Below, piece by piece: positions 63,390 through 64,000 of a stretch of 64,000 nucleotides of DNA. Every line of letters starts with the position of its first letter. The stretch's first letter is position 1. The stretch comes from CAZJQD01 sp964548165 [NCBI: uncultured bacterium]. Lineage in GTDB: Bacteria; UBA8481. Location: contig CAZJQD010000007.1 of assembly GCA_964548165.1 (NCBI GenBank), forward strand, positions 5,661 to 69,660, read 5' to 3'. The notes beneath the pieces were generated by a model, which was not told the DNA's origin, made no database searches, and was given only the letters and a program-made list of their open reading frames with translations. Made by a program: the position numbers and the translations under genes.

Positions 63390-64000
63390 GAACACCCTCG
63401 GTCCAACGCACGAAGCTCTTTGCACTCATCCTCCTCCCCTTCCTCCTCTCCGCGTGCGGCCAGGGCGAAGGCGCCGACCAACGGCGCGCTCCCGTCGTCC
63501 GCCGGGTCGAGATGGGCGTCGTAACGACGCGACCGCTCGATCGCGTGCTCGAGGCGCCGGCCGTCCTGGAGCCCGTCTCCAGCGCCGAAGTCGGCGTCAA
63601 GACGCAAGGCCGCGTGGCGACCCTCCTCGTCGACGAAGGCGTCCACGTGAAGCGGGGCCAGGTCCTCGCGCGGCTCTCCTCGCCCAACCTCAGCTTCGAA
63701 CGCGCGGGCGCCACGGCCTCGTCCTCGGCCGTGGACGCCGAGGTCCGGCGCGCCCGCATCGATCGGGATCAGAAACGGCGGGATTACGATCGCGCCGTCA
63801 GGCTCCACGAGGAAGGCGTCTTCTCCACGGAGGCCGTCGAGCGGGCGCTGTCCAACCTCCAGATGGCCGAAGCCGCCCTCGATAACCTCGCCCGACGGGG
63901 CACCGCCGGATCCGCGACGGCGGCCGCCATCGGCGCCCAGGCCGACGAGCTCAACCTGGTCTCCCCCATCGACGGCCAGGTCTCGCGCCGGATGATCGAG
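63386..64000 (+). CDS. RND efflux periplasmic adaptor, lipoprotein, cut by the window edge
   Basis: The first 205 residues have a lipobox (LLSACGQG), then the adaptor core: RVEMGVVTTRPLDRVLEAPA, the lipoyl half-motif QGRVATLLVDEGVHVKRGQV, the alpha-hairpin (RIDRDQKRRDYDRAVRLHEE, AVERALSNLQMAEAALDNLA) and the second lipoyl half ending LVSPIDGQVSRR. The lipid anchor is typical of AcrA/MexA proteins. The ATG overlaps the LysM-TolC stop (ATGA). The rest and probably an RND pump lie beyond 64000. Confidence 0.93.
   Translation, partial: MRTPSVQRTKLFALILLPFLLSACGQGEGADQRRAPVVRRVEMGVVTTRPLDRVLEAPAVLEPVSSAEVGVKTQGRVATLLVDEGVHVKRGQVLARLSSPNLSFERAGATASSSAVDAEVRRARIDRDQKRRDYDRAVRLHEEGVFSTEAVERALSNLQMAEAALDNLARRGTAGSATAAAIGAQADELNLVSPIDGQVSRRMIE

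Overview
The window is a gene-dense, high-GC stretch of a bacterial chromosome. The organism is diderm (TolC-type protein, RND adaptor, AsmA-like protein, many lipobox proteins plus lspA/lgt) and flagellated (fliD and flagellin). It has sigma28-like promoters and a sigma54 activator. No rRNA, tRNA, CRISPR array or transposase gene was seen. The phylum is not settled by the sequence; an environmental lineage outside the well-studied proteobacteria is my inference. Most same-strand genes are joined by 4-base ATGA or GTGA overlaps, and at two junctions the overlap is CTGA. This suggests CTG is a regular start codon here.

Layout. 1-6311 (minus): uvrB, then yceI-like, tgt, yajC, a wecA/tagO-type transferase, coaE and a truncated membrane protein. 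6341-7015 (plus): a lone lipoprotein. 7102-15876 (minus): trpB-trpA, a cyclic-nucleotide-binding protein, a 665-aa repeat lipoprotein, accD, folC and three tandem AIM24-family genes. 15956-18670 (minus): fliD with a sigma28-type promoter, and a CRP/FNR-type regulator. 18753-20022 (plus): two secreted proteins. 20042-22560 (minus): an ABC-2 exporter, divergent from a 1185-aa AsmA-like protein (22639-26196, plus). 26213-31047 (minus): a YdbL-like lipoprotein, mtgA, a phospholipase-D-like lipoprotein, a class-III aminotransferase and a LuxE-like acyl-activating enzyme.

31355-36323 (plus): ileS, lspA, lgt and an rluD-type pseudouridine synthase, then flagellin (36444-37271). 37416-39092 is a pyruvate-kinase-like protein with no B domain and a 16-residue repeat tail, in DNA visibly poorer in GC. 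39293-44417 (plus): a thioredoxin-like protein, an ABC ATPase and permease, a second thioredoxin-like lipoprotein, a GT39-like glycosyltransferase and a SixA-like phosphatase.

44467-52897 (minus) is the most unusual block. A RidA protein is followed by a 1850-aa protein (STAS-like domain, two zinc ribbons, about 1350 residues of coiled coil, C-terminal TPR). This is translationally coupled to a membrane histidine kinase and an NtrC-type sigma54 activator. 53056-55321 (plus): htpG and ybaN. 55302-57271 (minus): a PAS histidine kinase and a receiver protein. 57479-59388 (minus): an AGXT2-type aminotransferase and a lipoprotein. 59692-64000 (plus): a CPA2 antiporter, DoxX, a LysM-TolC fusion and a truncated RND adaptor.
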